Shown one piece after another: positions 36,609-44,638 of a stretch of 44,638 nt of DNA. How positions within the stretch are numbered: the stretch's first letter is position 1; the number at the start of each line of letters is the position of its first letter. This DNA is from an uncultured Clostridia bacterium (GTDB lineage: Bacteria; Bacillota; Clostridia; Christensenellales; Aristaeellaceae): NCBI GenBank assembly GCA_946629635.1, contig CAMOYA010000007.1:1-44638 (forward strand). The letters are read 5' to 3'. The notes under the pieces were generated by a model. That model saw only the letters and a program-made list of their open reading frames with translations. It searched no databases and had not been told where the DNA came from. The position numbers and the translations under genes were made by a program.

Positions 36609-37874
36609 ATGAAAAAGGGAAATGTACTGGTTGGACAGAGCGGCGGGCCGACCGCGGTAATCAATTCCAGCCTGGCGGGCGTGTTCAAGACCGCCATGGA
36701 GCGCGGCTACAACAAGGTGTACGGCATGCGGTACGGCATCCAGGGGTTCATGGATGAACAGTATATCGACATGAGCGACCATATCAAGAATGAGCTGGAT
36801 CTGGAACTGCTCAAGCGGACGCCCTCCGCCTTCCTGGGAACCTGCCGCTACAAGCTGCCGGAAATCCATGAGAACAAGGAAGTCTACGAGCGGATCTTCG
36901 AGCTGCTGGACAAGCTGGACATCGAAGTGTTCGTCTATATCGGCGGCAACGACAGCATGGATACGATCCGCAAGCTGTTTGACTACAGCCTGCTGACCGG
37001 TGCGAAGCAGAAGTTCGTCGGCTGCCCGAAGACGATTGACAATGACCTGGCCATTACCGACCATACGCCCGGATTCGGCAGCGCTGCCAAGTATATCGCG
37101 ACCTCCACGAAGGAAATCATCCGCGATGCCATGGGCTTCAGCTACAAAAAGAAGAACGTGACCATCGTTGAAATCATGGGCCGGAATGCCGGCTGGCTGA
37201 CCGGTGCTGCCGGCCTGAGCCGCAGCGAGGACTGCGAAGGCCCGGATCTGATCTATCTGCCTGAAGTTCCCTTCAACATTCAGGGCTTCGTGGGCAAGGT
37301 GAAGGAGCTTCTGGAGAAGAAGGACGTCGTGGTGGCGGTCGTTTCCGAAGGCATCAAGACCGAGGAAGGCAAGTATGTATGCGAATACACCGCCGGATCC
37401 AATACGAGGGACGCCTTTGGTCACATCCAGATGACGGGAACGGCTTCCTATCTGGCCAATGTGATCCAGGGAGAACTGGGCTGCAAGACCCGCGCGGTGG
37501 AGCTGTCCACCCTGCAGCGGGCGGCGTCCCATCTGGCCAGCAAGATCGACGTGGACGAAGCGTACAACGTGGGCGGCGCGACCGTGAAGGCGGCCGATGA
37601 AGGCTCCAGCGGCGTGATGGTCGTGATCGACCGTGTTTCCGATGATCCGTATCAGAGCGCGACGGGCGTTTATGACGTGCACCGCATCGCCAATGATGAA
37701 AAGGTGGTTCCGCGCAAGTGGATCAACAAGAACGGCGACTATGTGACCGAAGAGTTCCTGGATTACGTACGTCCGCTGATTCAGGGCCATTACAGCCCCA
37801 TGATGGTTGAAGGTCTGCCGCGTCATCTGAATCTGAGCATGCACAATTACGACTGGATCAGTTCCAAAAAGTAA
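36609..37874 (+). CDS. pfp: Pyrophosphate-dependent 6-phosphofructokinase
   Basis: The 421-residue protein has the PFK fold with GQSGGPTAVINSSLAG, VYIGGNDSMDT and GCPKTIDNDL. Asp115 in GGND occupies the position that is glycine (GGDGS) in ATP enzymes, and Lys141 in PKTIDND is the second marker of pyrophosphate use. Other motifs are IVEIMGRNAGWLTGAAGLS, YLPEVPF and VVSEGIK. It phosphorylates fructose-6-phosphate reversibly with PPi, saving an ATP per hexose and allowing gluconeogenesis. GGAAAGGAA precedes the ATG. It ends at a strong terminator before the thrS T-box. Confidence 0.96.
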   Translation: MKKGNVLVGQSGGPTAVINSSLAGVFKTAMERGYNKVYGMRYGIQGFMDEQYIDMSDHIKNELDLELLKRTPSAFLGTCRYKLPEIHENKEVYERIFELLDKLDIEVFVYIGGNDSMDTIRKLFDYSLLTGAKQKFVGCPKTIDNDLAITDHTPGFGSAAKYIATSTKEIIRDAMGFSYKKKNVTIVEIMGRNAGWLTGAAGLSRSEDCEGPDLIYLPEVPFNIQGFVGKVKELLEKKDVVVAVVSEGIKTEEGKYVCEYTAGSNTRDAFGHIQMTGTASYLANVIQGELGCKTRAVELSTLQRAASHLASKIDVDEAYNVGGATVKAADEGSSGVMVVIDRVSDDPYQSATGVYDVHRIANDEKVVPRKWINKNGDYVTEEFLDYVRPLIQGHYSPMMVEGLPRHLNLSMHNYDWISSKK

Positions 37875-37887
37875 TCGTCGTCATCCC

Positions 37888-37922
37888 GGATGGGAGGGCC
37901 ATGCGCCCTTCCATTCTTTTTT
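37888..37922 (+). terminator. Terminator after pfp
   Basis: GGATGGGAGGGC (37888-37899) pairs with GCCCTTCCATTC (37905-37916) with two G-T pairs, followed by six T's. Confidence 0.93.
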
Positions 37923-37923
37923 G

Positions 37924-37952
37924 TTGACTTTCAGGGAAAGTGATGATATAGT
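37924..37952 (+). promoter_or_regulatory. Promoter of the thrS T-box transcript
   Basis: TTGACT (37924-37929), 17-base spacer, TATAGT (37947-37952). Confidence 0.75.
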
Positions 37953-37959
37953 TTGTGCA

Positions 37960-38190
37960 GCTTTACCGGATGAAGGGAAACATGCGGTCAGAGATCGGCT
38001 CAAAGAGAGCGGGGGGCGCTGAAATCCCCGCAGCAGGATCTGAATCCGATACCATTCCCGGACGGGAGGGTGCGGGCGCCGCCCGGAACAGCGGCAAAAG
38101 AGTGGTTGTTCATCAACAAGCAGGGTGGAACCGCGAGTGCTGACATCAGCATCCGTCCCGGCAGGAACCGGGAACGGGTGTTTTTTTATT
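37960..38190 (+). promoter_or_regulatory. T-box riboswitch, threonine specifier, before thrS
   Basis: The leader has AGAGAG (AG-box) and GCTGAAA in stem I, a likely specifier loop with ACC (38051-38053, a Thr codon, in GATACCATTCC), and the conserved T-box AGGGTGGAACCGCG (38122-38135), whose TGGA pairs with the tRNA acceptor end. It ends in a terminator, CCGTCCCGG (38153-38161) with CCGGGAACGG (38168-38177), followed by seven T's (38181-38187). Uncharged tRNA-Thr should favour readthrough into thrS. Confidence 0.93.
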
Positions 38191-38266
38191 CCCCGCGCGC
38201 ATCCGTTTTCATCCGGAAGGAATCATCATCGGAGCGGGGCTATATCAAAAGGAGGAGACGGGAACC

Positions 38267-40051
38267 ATGAAAATCATCTACAATGACGGTCATGTGGGAG
38301 AATGTCCGGAGGAGCTGGAACTGGATACGCTGCGGCACAGCGCTGCCCATATTATGGCGCAGGCCGTCAAGCGGCTGTATCCGGATGCGCATATGGGATA
38401 CGGACCGGCCACCGAAAAAGGATTCCATTATGATATCGACATGGGCGACGTAAAGCTGACGGATGAGGATCTTCCGGCGATCGAGGCGGAGATGCAGAAG
38501 ATTGTCAAGGAAAACCTGCCGTTCAAGGTTTATCCGCTGCCGCGGGATGAGGCGATTCAGCTGATGAAGGACCGCGGGGAAATCTACAAGGTCGAGCATA
38601 TCGGCGACCTGCCGGAGGATGCGGTGATTACCTTCTACCAGCAGGGCGAATACATCGACATGTGCGTCGGGCCGCATATCACCTATACAAAAGCGCTCAA
38701 ATCCTTCAAACTGACGGGCATCAGCGGCGCGTACTGGAAGAATGACCAGAAGAACAAGATGCTGACCCGGCTCAACGGCGTGGCCTTCCGGAACGCGGAG
38801 GAACTGAAAGAATACGAAATCCAGGCGGAGGAAGCCAAGGCGAGGGATCACCGGAAGATCGGCAAGGAGATGCGCCTGTTCATGACGGACGATCTGATCG
38901 GCAAGGGACTGCCGATGTTCCTGCCCAAGGGATATGCGATCTGGATGGAGCTGGAGAACTACATCAAGGCCAAGGAACGGATGCTGGGATACCAGCACGT
39001 GATGACCCCCTGCGTCGGCACGGTGGATCTGTACAGGACGAGCGGACACTGGGATCACTACAAGGAAAACATGTTCCCGGCCATGGAGGTGGAGGGCGAA
39101 AGCTTTGTGCTCCGTCCGATGAACTGCCCGCATCACATGATGATCTACGCGAACCGGCTGCACAGCTACCGCGATCTGCCGATCCGCATCGGTGAAGTGG
39201 CTCACGATTTCCGCTTTGAGCCCAGCGGAACGCTGAAGGGCATCGAGCGCGGCAGACATTTCTGCCAGAACGATGCCCACCTCTTTGTGACGCCGGATCA
39301 GATCAAGGACGAGGTGGCCAGCGTTGTCGGACTGATCCGGGACGTTTACCATGATTTCCACATCACGGATTACCGCTGCGTGCTGAGCCTGCGGGATCCG
39401 GAGGACAAGGTGAAATATCACCAGGACGACGAGATGTGGAACAAGGCGGAAAATGCCCTCCGCGAGGTTCTGAACCAGCTGGGCATCCACTATACGGAGG
39501 AGATCGGCGAAGCCGCATTCTACGGCCCGAAGCTGGACGTGAACGTGAAGCCCGCCATCGGCGCAGAGTACACGCTGAGCACCTGCCAGCTCGACTTCTG
39601 CCTGCCTGCCAAGTTCAACCTGAAATACATCGATGCCGACGGAACGGAAAAGACGCCCGTGGTGTTGCACCGGGCAATTCTGGGTTCAATCGACCGGTTT
39701 ATGGCCTACCTGATCGAGGAAACGAAGGGCGCGTTCCCGCTGTGGCTGGCACCGGTACAGGTGAAAGTGCTTCCCGTCAGCGACAAGAGCATGGAATACG
39801 CCGCGAAGATCCATCATGAGCTGATGAAACAGGGGATCCGGAGCGAGCTGGACGAACGGAACGAGAAGATCGGCTACAAGATCCGTTACGCCCGCCAGGA
39901 GGACAAGGTGCCCTATATGCTGATCCTCGGCGAGAAGGAGATCAATGAGGGGACCGTATCCGTACGCGACCGGGCAACGGATCAGACGGAAACCATGACG
40001 CTGGACGCGCTGGTTGCCAAGCTGGAAAAGGAAATCGAGGAACGCAGATAA
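38267..40051 (+). CDS. thrS: Threonine--tRNA ligase lacking the N-terminal TGS domain
   Basis: The 594-residue enzyme begins only about 22 residues before the editing-domain motif HSAAH; the usual TGS domain (about 60 residues) is missing. The editing pocket is otherwise intact (HSAAH, then MCVGPHI with its Cys and His). The class II core has the zinc ligands in MNCPHHM, DAHLF and HRAILGS, motif 2 as GIERGRHFCQNDAHLF and the anticodon-binding C-terminal domain. GGAGGAG precedes the ATG, and no stop-free extension upstream could hold a TGS domain because the T-box terminator lies there. Regulation is by the T-box. It is probably the short ThrRS type known in some Clostridia. Confidence 0.95.
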   Translation: MKIIYNDGHVGECPEELELDTLRHSAAHIMAQAVKRLYPDAHMGYGPATEKGFHYDIDMGDVKLTDEDLPAIEAEMQKIVKENLPFKVYPLPRDEAIQLMKDRGEIYKVEHIGDLPEDAVITFYQQGEYIDMCVGPHITYTKALKSFKLTGISGAYWKNDQKNKMLTRLNGVAFRNAEELKEYEIQAEEAKARDHRKIGKEMRLFMTDDLIGKGLPMFLPKGYAIWMELENYIKAKERMLGYQHVMTPCVGTVDLYRTSGHWDHYKENMFPAMEVEGESFVLRPMNCPHHMMIYANRLHSYRDLPIRIGEVAHDFRFEPSGTLKGIERGRHFCQNDAHLFVTPDQIKDEVASVVGLIRDVYHDFHITDYRCVLSLRDPEDKVKYHQDDEMWNKAENALREVLNQLGIHYTEEIGEAAFYGPKLDVNVKPAIGAEYTLSTCQLDFCLPAKFNLKYIDADGTEKTPVVLHRAILGSIDRFMAYLIEETKGAFPLWLAPVQVKVLPVSDKSMEYAAKIHHELMKQGIRSELDERNEKIGYKIRYARQEDKVPYMLILGEKEINEGTVSVRDRATDQTETMTLDALVAKLEKEIEERR

Positions 40052-40170
40052 AATCTTTAAATTTATGTTACAAAGCAGGAAAGAAGAATCTCCGGGGAGA
40101 ATAAACGAATTTAGGTAAGGCCGGGATTCTTGAATCATCTGGCCTGAAAGAGTATTAAGGAGGTGCCAAC

Positions 40171-41784
40171 ATGGCAGCCATTGATCTTTCCAAATACGGA
40201 ATCTGCAACGCGACTGAGATCATCCATAACCCTTCCTATGAGTTCCTCTTTGAGGAAGAGAACAAGGCCGGACTGGAAGGCTTTGAAAAGGGCCAGCTGA
40301 CTGAGCTGGACGCGATGAACGTCATGACCGGTATCTATACCGGCCGGAGCCCCAAGGACAAGTACATCGTCATGGACGAGAACAGCAAGGACACCGTCTG
40401 GTGGACCACTGAGGGCTACAAGAACGACAACCATCCCCTGAGCGAGGAAAACTGGGCCAAGCTCAAGGCCAAGGCCCAGAAGGAGCTGAGCGGGAAGCGC
40501 CTGTTCGTGATGGACGCGTTCTGCGGCGCGAACAAGGACACCCGTATGGCTGTCCGCTTCATCATGGAAGTGGCCTGGCAGGCGCATTTCGTGAAGAACA
40601 TGTTCATCCGCCCCTCCGAGGAAGAGCTGGCCTCCTTTGAGCCGGACTTCGTGGTCTACTGCGCCAGCAAGGCGAAGGTGGAAGAATACAAGGAGATGGG
40701 CCTGAACAGCGAGACAGCTGTCGTCTTCAACATCACCAGCCGGGAGCAGGTCATCCTGAACACCTGGTACGGCGGCGAGATGAAGAAGGGTATGTTCTCC
40801 ATGATGAACTACTATCTGCCGCTCAAGGGCATCGCTTCCATGCACTGCTCCGCCAACACCGATATGGAAGGCAAGAACACCGCGATCTTCTTCGGCCTCT
40901 CCGGCACCGGCAAGACCACGCTGTCCACGGATCCCAAGCGCCTGCTGATCGGCGACGACGAGCACGGCTGGGATGACAACGGCGTATTCAACTTCGAAGG
41001 CGGCTGCTATGCGAAGGTCATCAACCTGGACAAGGATTCCGAGCCGGATATCTACAACGCGATCCGCCGGGATGCCCTGCTGGAGAACGTGACGGTCGAC
41101 GCGGAAGGCAAGATTGACTTTGCCGACAAGAGCGTGACCGAGAACACCCGCGTGAGCTATCCGATCGAGCACATCGAAAAGATCGTGCTGAACGTAAACC
41201 CCGTTTCCGCCGGCCCCGATGCGAAGAATGTGATCTTCCTGAGCGCGGATGCTTTCGGCGTACTGCCGCCCGTGTCCATCCTGACTCCGGAACAGACCAA
41301 GTATTACTTCCTCAGCGGCTTCACCGCGAAGCTCGCCGGCACCGAGCGCGGCATCACCGAGCCCACCCCCACCTTCAGCGCATGCTTCGGCCAGGCTTTC
41401 CTGGAACTGCATCCCACCAAGTATGCTGAAGAGCTGGTCAAGAAGATGGAAAAGAGCGGCGCCAAGGCCTATCTGGTCAACACCGGCTGGAACGGAACGG
41501 GCAAGCGGATCTCCATCAAGGATACCCGCGGCATCATCGACGCGATCCTGGGCGGCGATATCCTGAATGCTCCGACCAAGAAGATTCCGTACTTCAATTT
41601 CGAGGTTCCCACCGAGCTCAAGGGCGTCGACAGCGGCATCCTGGATCCGCGGGACACCTACGCGGATCCCACCGAATGGGACAACAAGGCCAAGGATCTG
41701 GCCCAGCGGTTCATCAAGAACTTCGCCAAGTATGAGACCAACGAAGCCGGCAAGGCGCTGGTTCCTGCCGGTCCGCAGCTGTAA
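40171..41784 (+). CDS. pckA: Phosphoenolpyruvate carboxykinase (ATP)
   Basis: The 537-residue protein is full length for the ATP-type enzyme. It shows [35 protein letters not shown], the kinase-1a P-loop [12 protein letters not shown], the Mg2+/Mn2+ stretch [25 protein letters not shown], and [15 protein letters not shown]. It interconverts PEP + CO2 + ADP and oxaloacetate + ATP; in fermenting anaerobes it often runs towards oxaloacetate. AAGGAGGTG precedes the ATG. Its strongly biased codon use (many TCC, ACC, AAG) fits high expression. It lies just before the oxaloacetate decarboxylase genes, so substrate flow between them is natural. Confidence 0.98.
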   Translation: MAAIDLSKYGICNATEIIHNPSYEFLFEEENKAGLEGFEKGQLTELDAMNVMTGIYTGRSPKDKYIVMDENSKDTVWWTTEGYKNDNHPLSEENWAKLKAKAQKELSGKRLFVMDAFCGANKDTRMAVRFIMEVAWQAHFVKNMFIRPSEEELASFEPDFVVYCASKAKVEEYKEMGLNSETAVVFNITSREQVILNTWYGGEMKKGMFSMMNYYLPLKGIASMHCSANTDMEGKNTAIFFGLSGTGKTTLSTDPKRLLIGDDEHGWDDNGVFNFEGGCYAKVINLDKDSEPDIYNAIRRDALLENVTVDAEGKIDFADKSVTENTRVSYPIEHIEKIVLNVNPVSAGPDAKNVIFLSADAFGVLPPVSILTPEQTKYYFLSGFTAKLAGTERGITEPTPTFSACFGQAFLELHPTKYAEELVKKMEKSGAKAYLVNTGWNGTGKRISIKDTRGIIDAILGGDILNAPTKKIPYFNFEVPTELKGVDSGILDPRDTYADPTEWDNKAKDLAQRFIKNFAKYETNEAGKALVPAGPQL

Positions 41785-41811
41785 TCCACAGTTTTTCAGA
41801 GGCAAATCCAC

Positions 41812-41843
41812 CGGGATGCCGTCCTGTTGCGGGCGGCATCCCG
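41812..41843 (+). other. Strong stem-loop between pckA and the decarboxylase operon
   Basis: CGGGATGCCG (41812-41821) pairs perfectly with CGGCATCCCG (41834-41843) around a 12-base loop. The following bases (TGTGTGGTTCAT) are not a T-run, so termination is doubtful. It may be a processing or 3'-stability element of pckA. I see no clear promoter between it and the next gene. Confidence 0.6.
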
Positions 41844-41884
41844 TGTGTGGTTCATAACAAAACCTGAACGGAGCGTACATTTTC

Positions 41885-43285
41885 ATGAAAAAAGTACAAT
41901 TTACCGAAACCGTGCTGCGGGACGCCAACCAGTCCCTGATGGCCACCCGGCTGCCCTACAAGGATTTCGAGGAGATCCTGCCGACGATGGACAAGGCGGG
42001 ATATTATTCCGTTGAGTGCTGGGGAGGCGCGACCTTTGACAGCTGCCTGCGGTATCTGGACGAGGATCCGTGGGAGCGGCTGCGCAACATTCGCAAAAAC
42101 ATGCCCAACACCCGGCTGCAGATGCTGCTGCGCGGCCAGAACCTGCTGGGCTACAAGCATTATCACGATGACGTGGTCGAGAAGTTCGTTGAGCTGAGCA
42201 TCAAGAACGGAATCGACATCATCCGGATTTTCGACGCGCTGAACGATTTCCGGAACCTGGGAACCGCCCTGGATGCCGTGAAGAAATACGGCACCAAACG
42301 GACGATCGCTTCCGGCTGCATCAGCTATACCCAGAGCCCTGTGCATACCGTGGACAAGTACGTTGAGATGTGCAAGGAACTGGTGAAGATGGGCTTTGAC
42401 ACGCTGTGCCTGAAGGACATGGCCGGCACGATGAGCCCCTATGAAGCGGAGCACCTGATCAAGGGCATCAAGGATGCGGTCGGCAACGTGCCGGTGATTC
42501 TGCACACGCACTGCACCACTGGCATGGCCTATATGACCCTGACCAAGGCGATCGAGAGCGGCGTCGACGTGATTGACACCGCGACCAGCTGCTTCTCCAA
42601 CGGTACCAGTCAGGCGGCGACCGAGACGATGTTCTATGCCATGCAGCAGTATGGCATTGAAACCGGACTGGATGAGAAGGTCATCAACAAGGTGAACGAT
42701 TACTTCAAGCCCGTGAAACAGAAGTATGTCGACAGCGGGCTGATCAATCCGAAATCGATGTCCACCGACAGCCAGGCCCTGGTTTACAAGGTCCCGGGCG
42801 GCATGCTGAGCAACATGATCGCCAACCTGAAGGACATGAACGCGATGGACAAGTTCGACGAAGCGCTGCTGGAGATTCCCGCGGTCCGCAAGGATCTGGG
42901 CTATCCGCCGCTGGTGACGCCGCTGAGCCAGATGGTTGGCAACCAGGCGGTCACCAATGTGCTGGTCGGCGAACGGTACAAGAATATTTCCAATGAAGTG
43001 AAAAACTACTTCAAGGGTGAATACGGCATTGCGCCGGCTCCCGTGAATCAGGAGCTGCAGGAGAAAATCCTCGGCGCGGGCGGAAAGCCTGTCGACTGCC
43101 GAATCGAAGACAGCAAGCGCACGGGAGAAGATTTCCGGAAGGCGAAGGAAGCGCTGGGCGATCTTTGCGAGAGCGAAGAGGACGCCATGAGCTGGATCTG
43201 CTTCCCCGCGCAGGCTGAGAAGTTCCTGAAGGAACGGAAGGCGAACCGCGAAAAGGTCGTCAAGTATACCATCGAGAAGGCTTAA
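41885..43285 (+). CDS. oadA: Oxaloacetate decarboxylase alpha subunit, carboxyltransferase (no biotin domain)
   Basis: The 466-residue protein has the PYC/OadA carboxyltransferase barrel: ETVLRDANQSLMATRLP with the metal-binding Asp, VECWGGATFDSCLRYLDEDPWERLR, LLRGQNLLGYKHY, the lysine region in LCLKDMAGTMSP, the His pair in ILHTHCTTGMAYMT, and the C-terminal DmpG/PYC_OADA domain (to about 440). The protein stops before the Ala/Pro linker and biotinyl domain of long OadA, which here is a separate gene. It transfers the carboxyl of oxaloacetate to biotin, giving pyruvate. It starts an operon with OadG-like, biotin-carrier and OadB genes. The symbol is by family. Confidence 0.95.
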   Translation: MKKVQFTETVLRDANQSLMATRLPYKDFEEILPTMDKAGYYSVECWGGATFDSCLRYLDEDPWERLRNIRKNMPNTRLQMLLRGQNLLGYKHYHDDVVEKFVELSIKNGIDIIRIFDALNDFRNLGTALDAVKKYGTKRTIASGCISYTQSPVHTVDKYVEMCKELVKMGFDTLCLKDMAGTMSPYEAEHLIKGIKDAVGNVPVILHTHCTTGMAYMTLTKAIESGVDVIDTATSCFSNGTSQAATETMFYAMQQYGIETGLDEKVINKVNDYFKPVKQKYVDSGLINPKSMSTDSQALVYKVPGGMLSNMIANLKDMNAMDKFDEALLEIPAVRKDLGYPPLVTPLSQMVGNQAVTNVLVGERYKNISNEVKNYFKGEYGIAPAPVNQELQEKILGAGGKPVDCRIEDSKRTGEDFRKAKEALGDLCESEEDAMSWICFPAQAEKFLKERKANREKVVKYTIEKA

Positions 43286-43297
43286 GGAGGGAAGCAG

Positions 43298-43720
43298 ATG
43301 TCTATTGCCATGGCTGAAGAAGTCATCAATGAGGTTGCCGCGGAAGCAACGCAGGCGGCCGCACAGGCAACCGGCGACCGGCTGACGCTCAACATCGGGG
43401 AGAACCTTCTCGACGCTGTTCTGGGATATCTGGTGGTATTCATCGGACTGACGCTGCTGATGGCGGTGGTGATTGCCGTCGGCAAGATCATGACGGCGAA
43501 GGCGAAGAAGAGCGCTCCTGCTGCGGAATCCGCACCGGCCCCCGCACCCGCCGCTGCCGCGCAGACGGCTCCAAAGAAGCTGGCTCCCGGGAGTGCCGGC
43601 GATGTGAAGATCTATGATACTGATCCGCGGGATGCGGCCATGATCATGGCCATCGTTGCAGAAAAGCTGCAGAAACCCCTGAACGAACTCCGGTTCGTAT
43701 CCATCAAGGAGGTCAAATAA
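43298..43720 (+). CDS. OadG-like sodium pump decarboxylase gamma subunit
   Basis: The 140-residue protein has a single transmembrane helix (about 44-64, LLDAVLGYLVVFIGLTLLMAVVIAVGKIM), an Ala/Pro-rich linker (about 70-95) and a C-terminal cytoplasmic domain (about 105-140, YDTDPRDAAMIMAIVAEKL). This is the OadG plan: it holds the membrane and carboxyltransferase subunits together. The extra N-terminal 30 residues (EEVINEVAAEATQAAAQATGD) are longer than in many OadG proteins. AAGGAGGG precedes the ATG. It lies between the oadA and biotin-carrier genes, with spacings of 12 and 2 bases. Confidence 0.88.
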   Translation: MSIAMAEEVINEVAAEATQAAAQATGDRLTLNIGENLLDAVLGYLVVFIGLTLLMAVVIAVGKIMTAKAKKSAPAAESAPAPAPAAAAQTAPKKLAPGSAGDVKIYDTDPRDAAMIMAIVAEKLQKPLNELRFVSIKEVK

Positions 43721-43722
43721 CC

Positions 43723-44121
43723 ATGAAATACAAAGTCACCCTGAAGGGTAAAACATACGAGGTCGAAGTCAATCAGGGAGAAGCGATGATCCTGGACGAG
43801 TACGAAGCGTACGCGCCGGCGCCGGCCGCCGCGCCCGCTCCGGCTGCGGCTCCCGCGGCCCCCGCGGCACCCGCTGCGGCAGCACCGGCCGCCCCCGCGG
43901 CTGTTGCCGGCGAGCAGGTGGTATCCCCCATGCCCGGCACCATCGTGAAGGTCAATGTGAGCGCCGGCAAGGCGGTCAAGTCCGGCGAGGTGCTCGCGGT
44001 GCTGGAAGCCATGAAGATGGAGAACGAAATCATGGCGCCGCATGACGCGACAGTGGTCCAGGTGCTGACGGATGTCGGAACCAAGGTGGATACCGGTACG
44101 CCGATCATCGTGCTGGGATAA
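43723..44121 (+). CDS. Biotin carboxyl carrier subunit of oxaloacetate decarboxylase
   Basis: The 132-residue protein has a short N-terminal beta segment (about 1-30), a long Ala/Pro linker (about 31-62, repeated AP, APA and AAP) and a biotinyl domain (about 65-132) with the carrier lysine Lys98 in EAMKMENEIMAP. The flexible linker lets the biotin arm swing between the carboxyltransferase and the Na+-pumping beta subunit. GGAGG precedes the ATG. In E. coli-type enzymes this domain is fused to OadA; here it is free, as in several Clostridia and in methylmalonyl-CoA decarboxylases. Confidence 0.95.
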   Translation: MKYKVTLKGKTYEVEVNQGEAMILDEYEAYAPAPAAAPAPAAAPAAPAAPAAAAPAAPAAVAGEQVVSPMPGTIVKVNVSAGKAVKSGEVLAVLEAMKMENEIMAPHDATVVQVLTDVGTKVDTGTPIIVLG

Positions 44122-44136
44122 GGGAGGAAGACAGAG

Positions 44137-44638
44137 ATGTTAGAATCCCTCGGAAAACTGGTTACGGAGTCCGGGTTTGCAGGCTTTTTCAGCAACCCGG
44201 ACGGTTGGAGAAACCTGGTGATGATCGCCATCGCCTGCGTTCTGCTGTATCTGGGAATCAAGAAGCAGTATGAACCGCTGCTGATGGTCGGTATCGCCAT
44301 GGGATGCCTGCTGGCGAATGTCAGCTCGGTGTTCATGACGACGGACGGATCCCTGCCGGATGCCCTGTACCATCAGGATCTGTGGGACCGTTTCCTGAAT
44401 ACCGGCGCGTTTACCGGGCCGGAATTCAAGGAGTATTTCCATAATTACGGCGCGATCCTGGCGGAAGGCGGACTGATCGATATCCTGTATATCGGCGTCA
44501 AGGCCGGCATCTATCCCTGCCTGATCTTTATTGGCATCGGTGCGATGACGGACTTCGGTCCGCTGATCTCCAACCCGAAATCCCTGCTGCTCGGCGCTGC
44601 GGCGCAGTTCGGCGTGTTCTTCGCCTTCTTTGGCGCGA
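44137..44638 (+). CDS. oadB: Oxaloacetate decarboxylase beta subunit, Na+-translocating (partial)
   Basis: The ATG at 44137 follows GGGAGGAAG. The frame stays open to the window edge (about 167 residues). The visible part has hydrophobic helices and the OadB signature LYIGVKAGIYPCLIFIGIGAMTDFGPLISNPKSLLLGAAAQFGVFFAFF, just before the region that carries the Na+-binding aspartate in known OadB. It decarboxylates carboxybiotin and pumps Na+ outward. The first 110 residues include a soluble-looking stretch (TTDGSLPDALYHQDLWDRFLNTGAFTGPEF). The C-terminal half lies outside the window. Confidence 0.95.
   Translation, partial: MLESLGKLVTESGFAGFFSNPDGWRNLVMIAIACVLLYLGIKKQYEPLLMVGIAMGCLLANVSSVFMTTDGSLPDALYHQDLWDRFLNTGAFTGPEFKEYFHNYGAILAEGGLIDILYIGVKAGIYPCLIFIGIGAMTDFGPLISNPKSLLLGAAAQFGVFFAFFGA

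Noticed and set aside
35586..37844. 752-codon open frame opposite purA and pfp
   Set aside because: Antisense to two well-supported enzymes, with low-complexity His/Arg/Gln-rich composition of a shadow frame.
40131..40159. TTGAAT-17-TATTAA as a pckA promoter
   Set aside because: The spacing is right, but the -10 touches the AAGGAGG ribosome site, so the transcript would begin after it and lack a ribosome binding site.
43800..43910. GCC/CCC-rich repeat as a possible repeat array
   Set aside because: It encodes the in-frame Ala/Pro linker of the biotin carrier and is a normal feature of such proteins.

Overview
The window looks like core chromosome of an anaerobic, GC-rich member of the Clostridia (Bacillota), probably from a gut or rumen. 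This is inferred from gene content and cannot be fixed to a genus from this sequence alone. The supporting signs are Bacillota-type RNA regulation (a T-box before thrS and an L10 leader before rplJL), an Asp23/AmaP/DUF2273 envelope module, a CggR-type glycolysis regulator, GTG/TTG starts with strong Shine-Dalgarno sites, a DUF6106 protein, a pyrophosphate-dependent phosphofructokinase and a Na+-pumping oxaloacetate decarboxylase. I see no tRNA or rRNA genes, CRISPR array, prophage or insertion sequence.

Layout. 1-4.1 kb: the tail of an unknown gene, then a PadR regulator coupled to a DUF4097 solenoid protein, a GntR/UTRA regulator and a MATE exporter. 4.1-10.9 kb (minus strand): a beta-mannosidase-type GH2 enzyme and a YicI-type GH31 alpha-xylosidase, preceded by a second MATE exporter translationally coupled to a cytidylate-kinase-like protein. 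11.0-16.4 kb: a TIM-barrel sugar isomerase-like protein facing a four-gene minus-strand operon (a secreted unknown protein, a coiled-coil membrane protein, a small hydrophobic protein and dapF), then a secreted CHAP amidase-like protein. 16.4-17.6 kb: rplJL with its leader. 17.7-18.8 kb: a secreted SH3/peptidoglycan-binding protein with a conserved but unassigned C-terminal domain.

18.8-31.8 kb is a long plus-strand housekeeping run: hisS-aspS, the Asp23/AmaP/DUF2273 module, nusB, a TsaD-like paralogue, folD, xseA-xseB, ispA, a DUF6106 protein, a NifS-type cysteine desulfurase and thiI. 31.8-44.6 kb is central carbon metabolism: a cggR-like regulator, pgk and tpiA (no gap gene between them), purA (a divergent clade), pfp, T-box-thrS, ATP-type pckA, and a split oxaloacetate decarboxylase (carboxyltransferase, OadG-like subunit, separate biotin carrier, OadB cut by the window edge).

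How it works together: the two glycosidases suggest uptake and trimming of xyloglucan- and mannan-type oligosaccharides. PPi-PFK, Pgk, TpiA, ATP-PEPCK and the Na+-pumping decarboxylase fit an energy-thrifty fermentation in which PPi replaces ATP at PFK and oxaloacetate decarboxylation builds a sodium gradient. The paired NifS-ThiI genes fit tRNA thiolation. I found no unmistakably new system. The best candidates for a second look are the secreted SH3/PG protein's C-terminal domain (a possible remote YkuD-like fold), the unknown operon upstream of dapF, the kinase-like/MATE pair, the TsaD paralogue and the ThrRS without a TGS domain.
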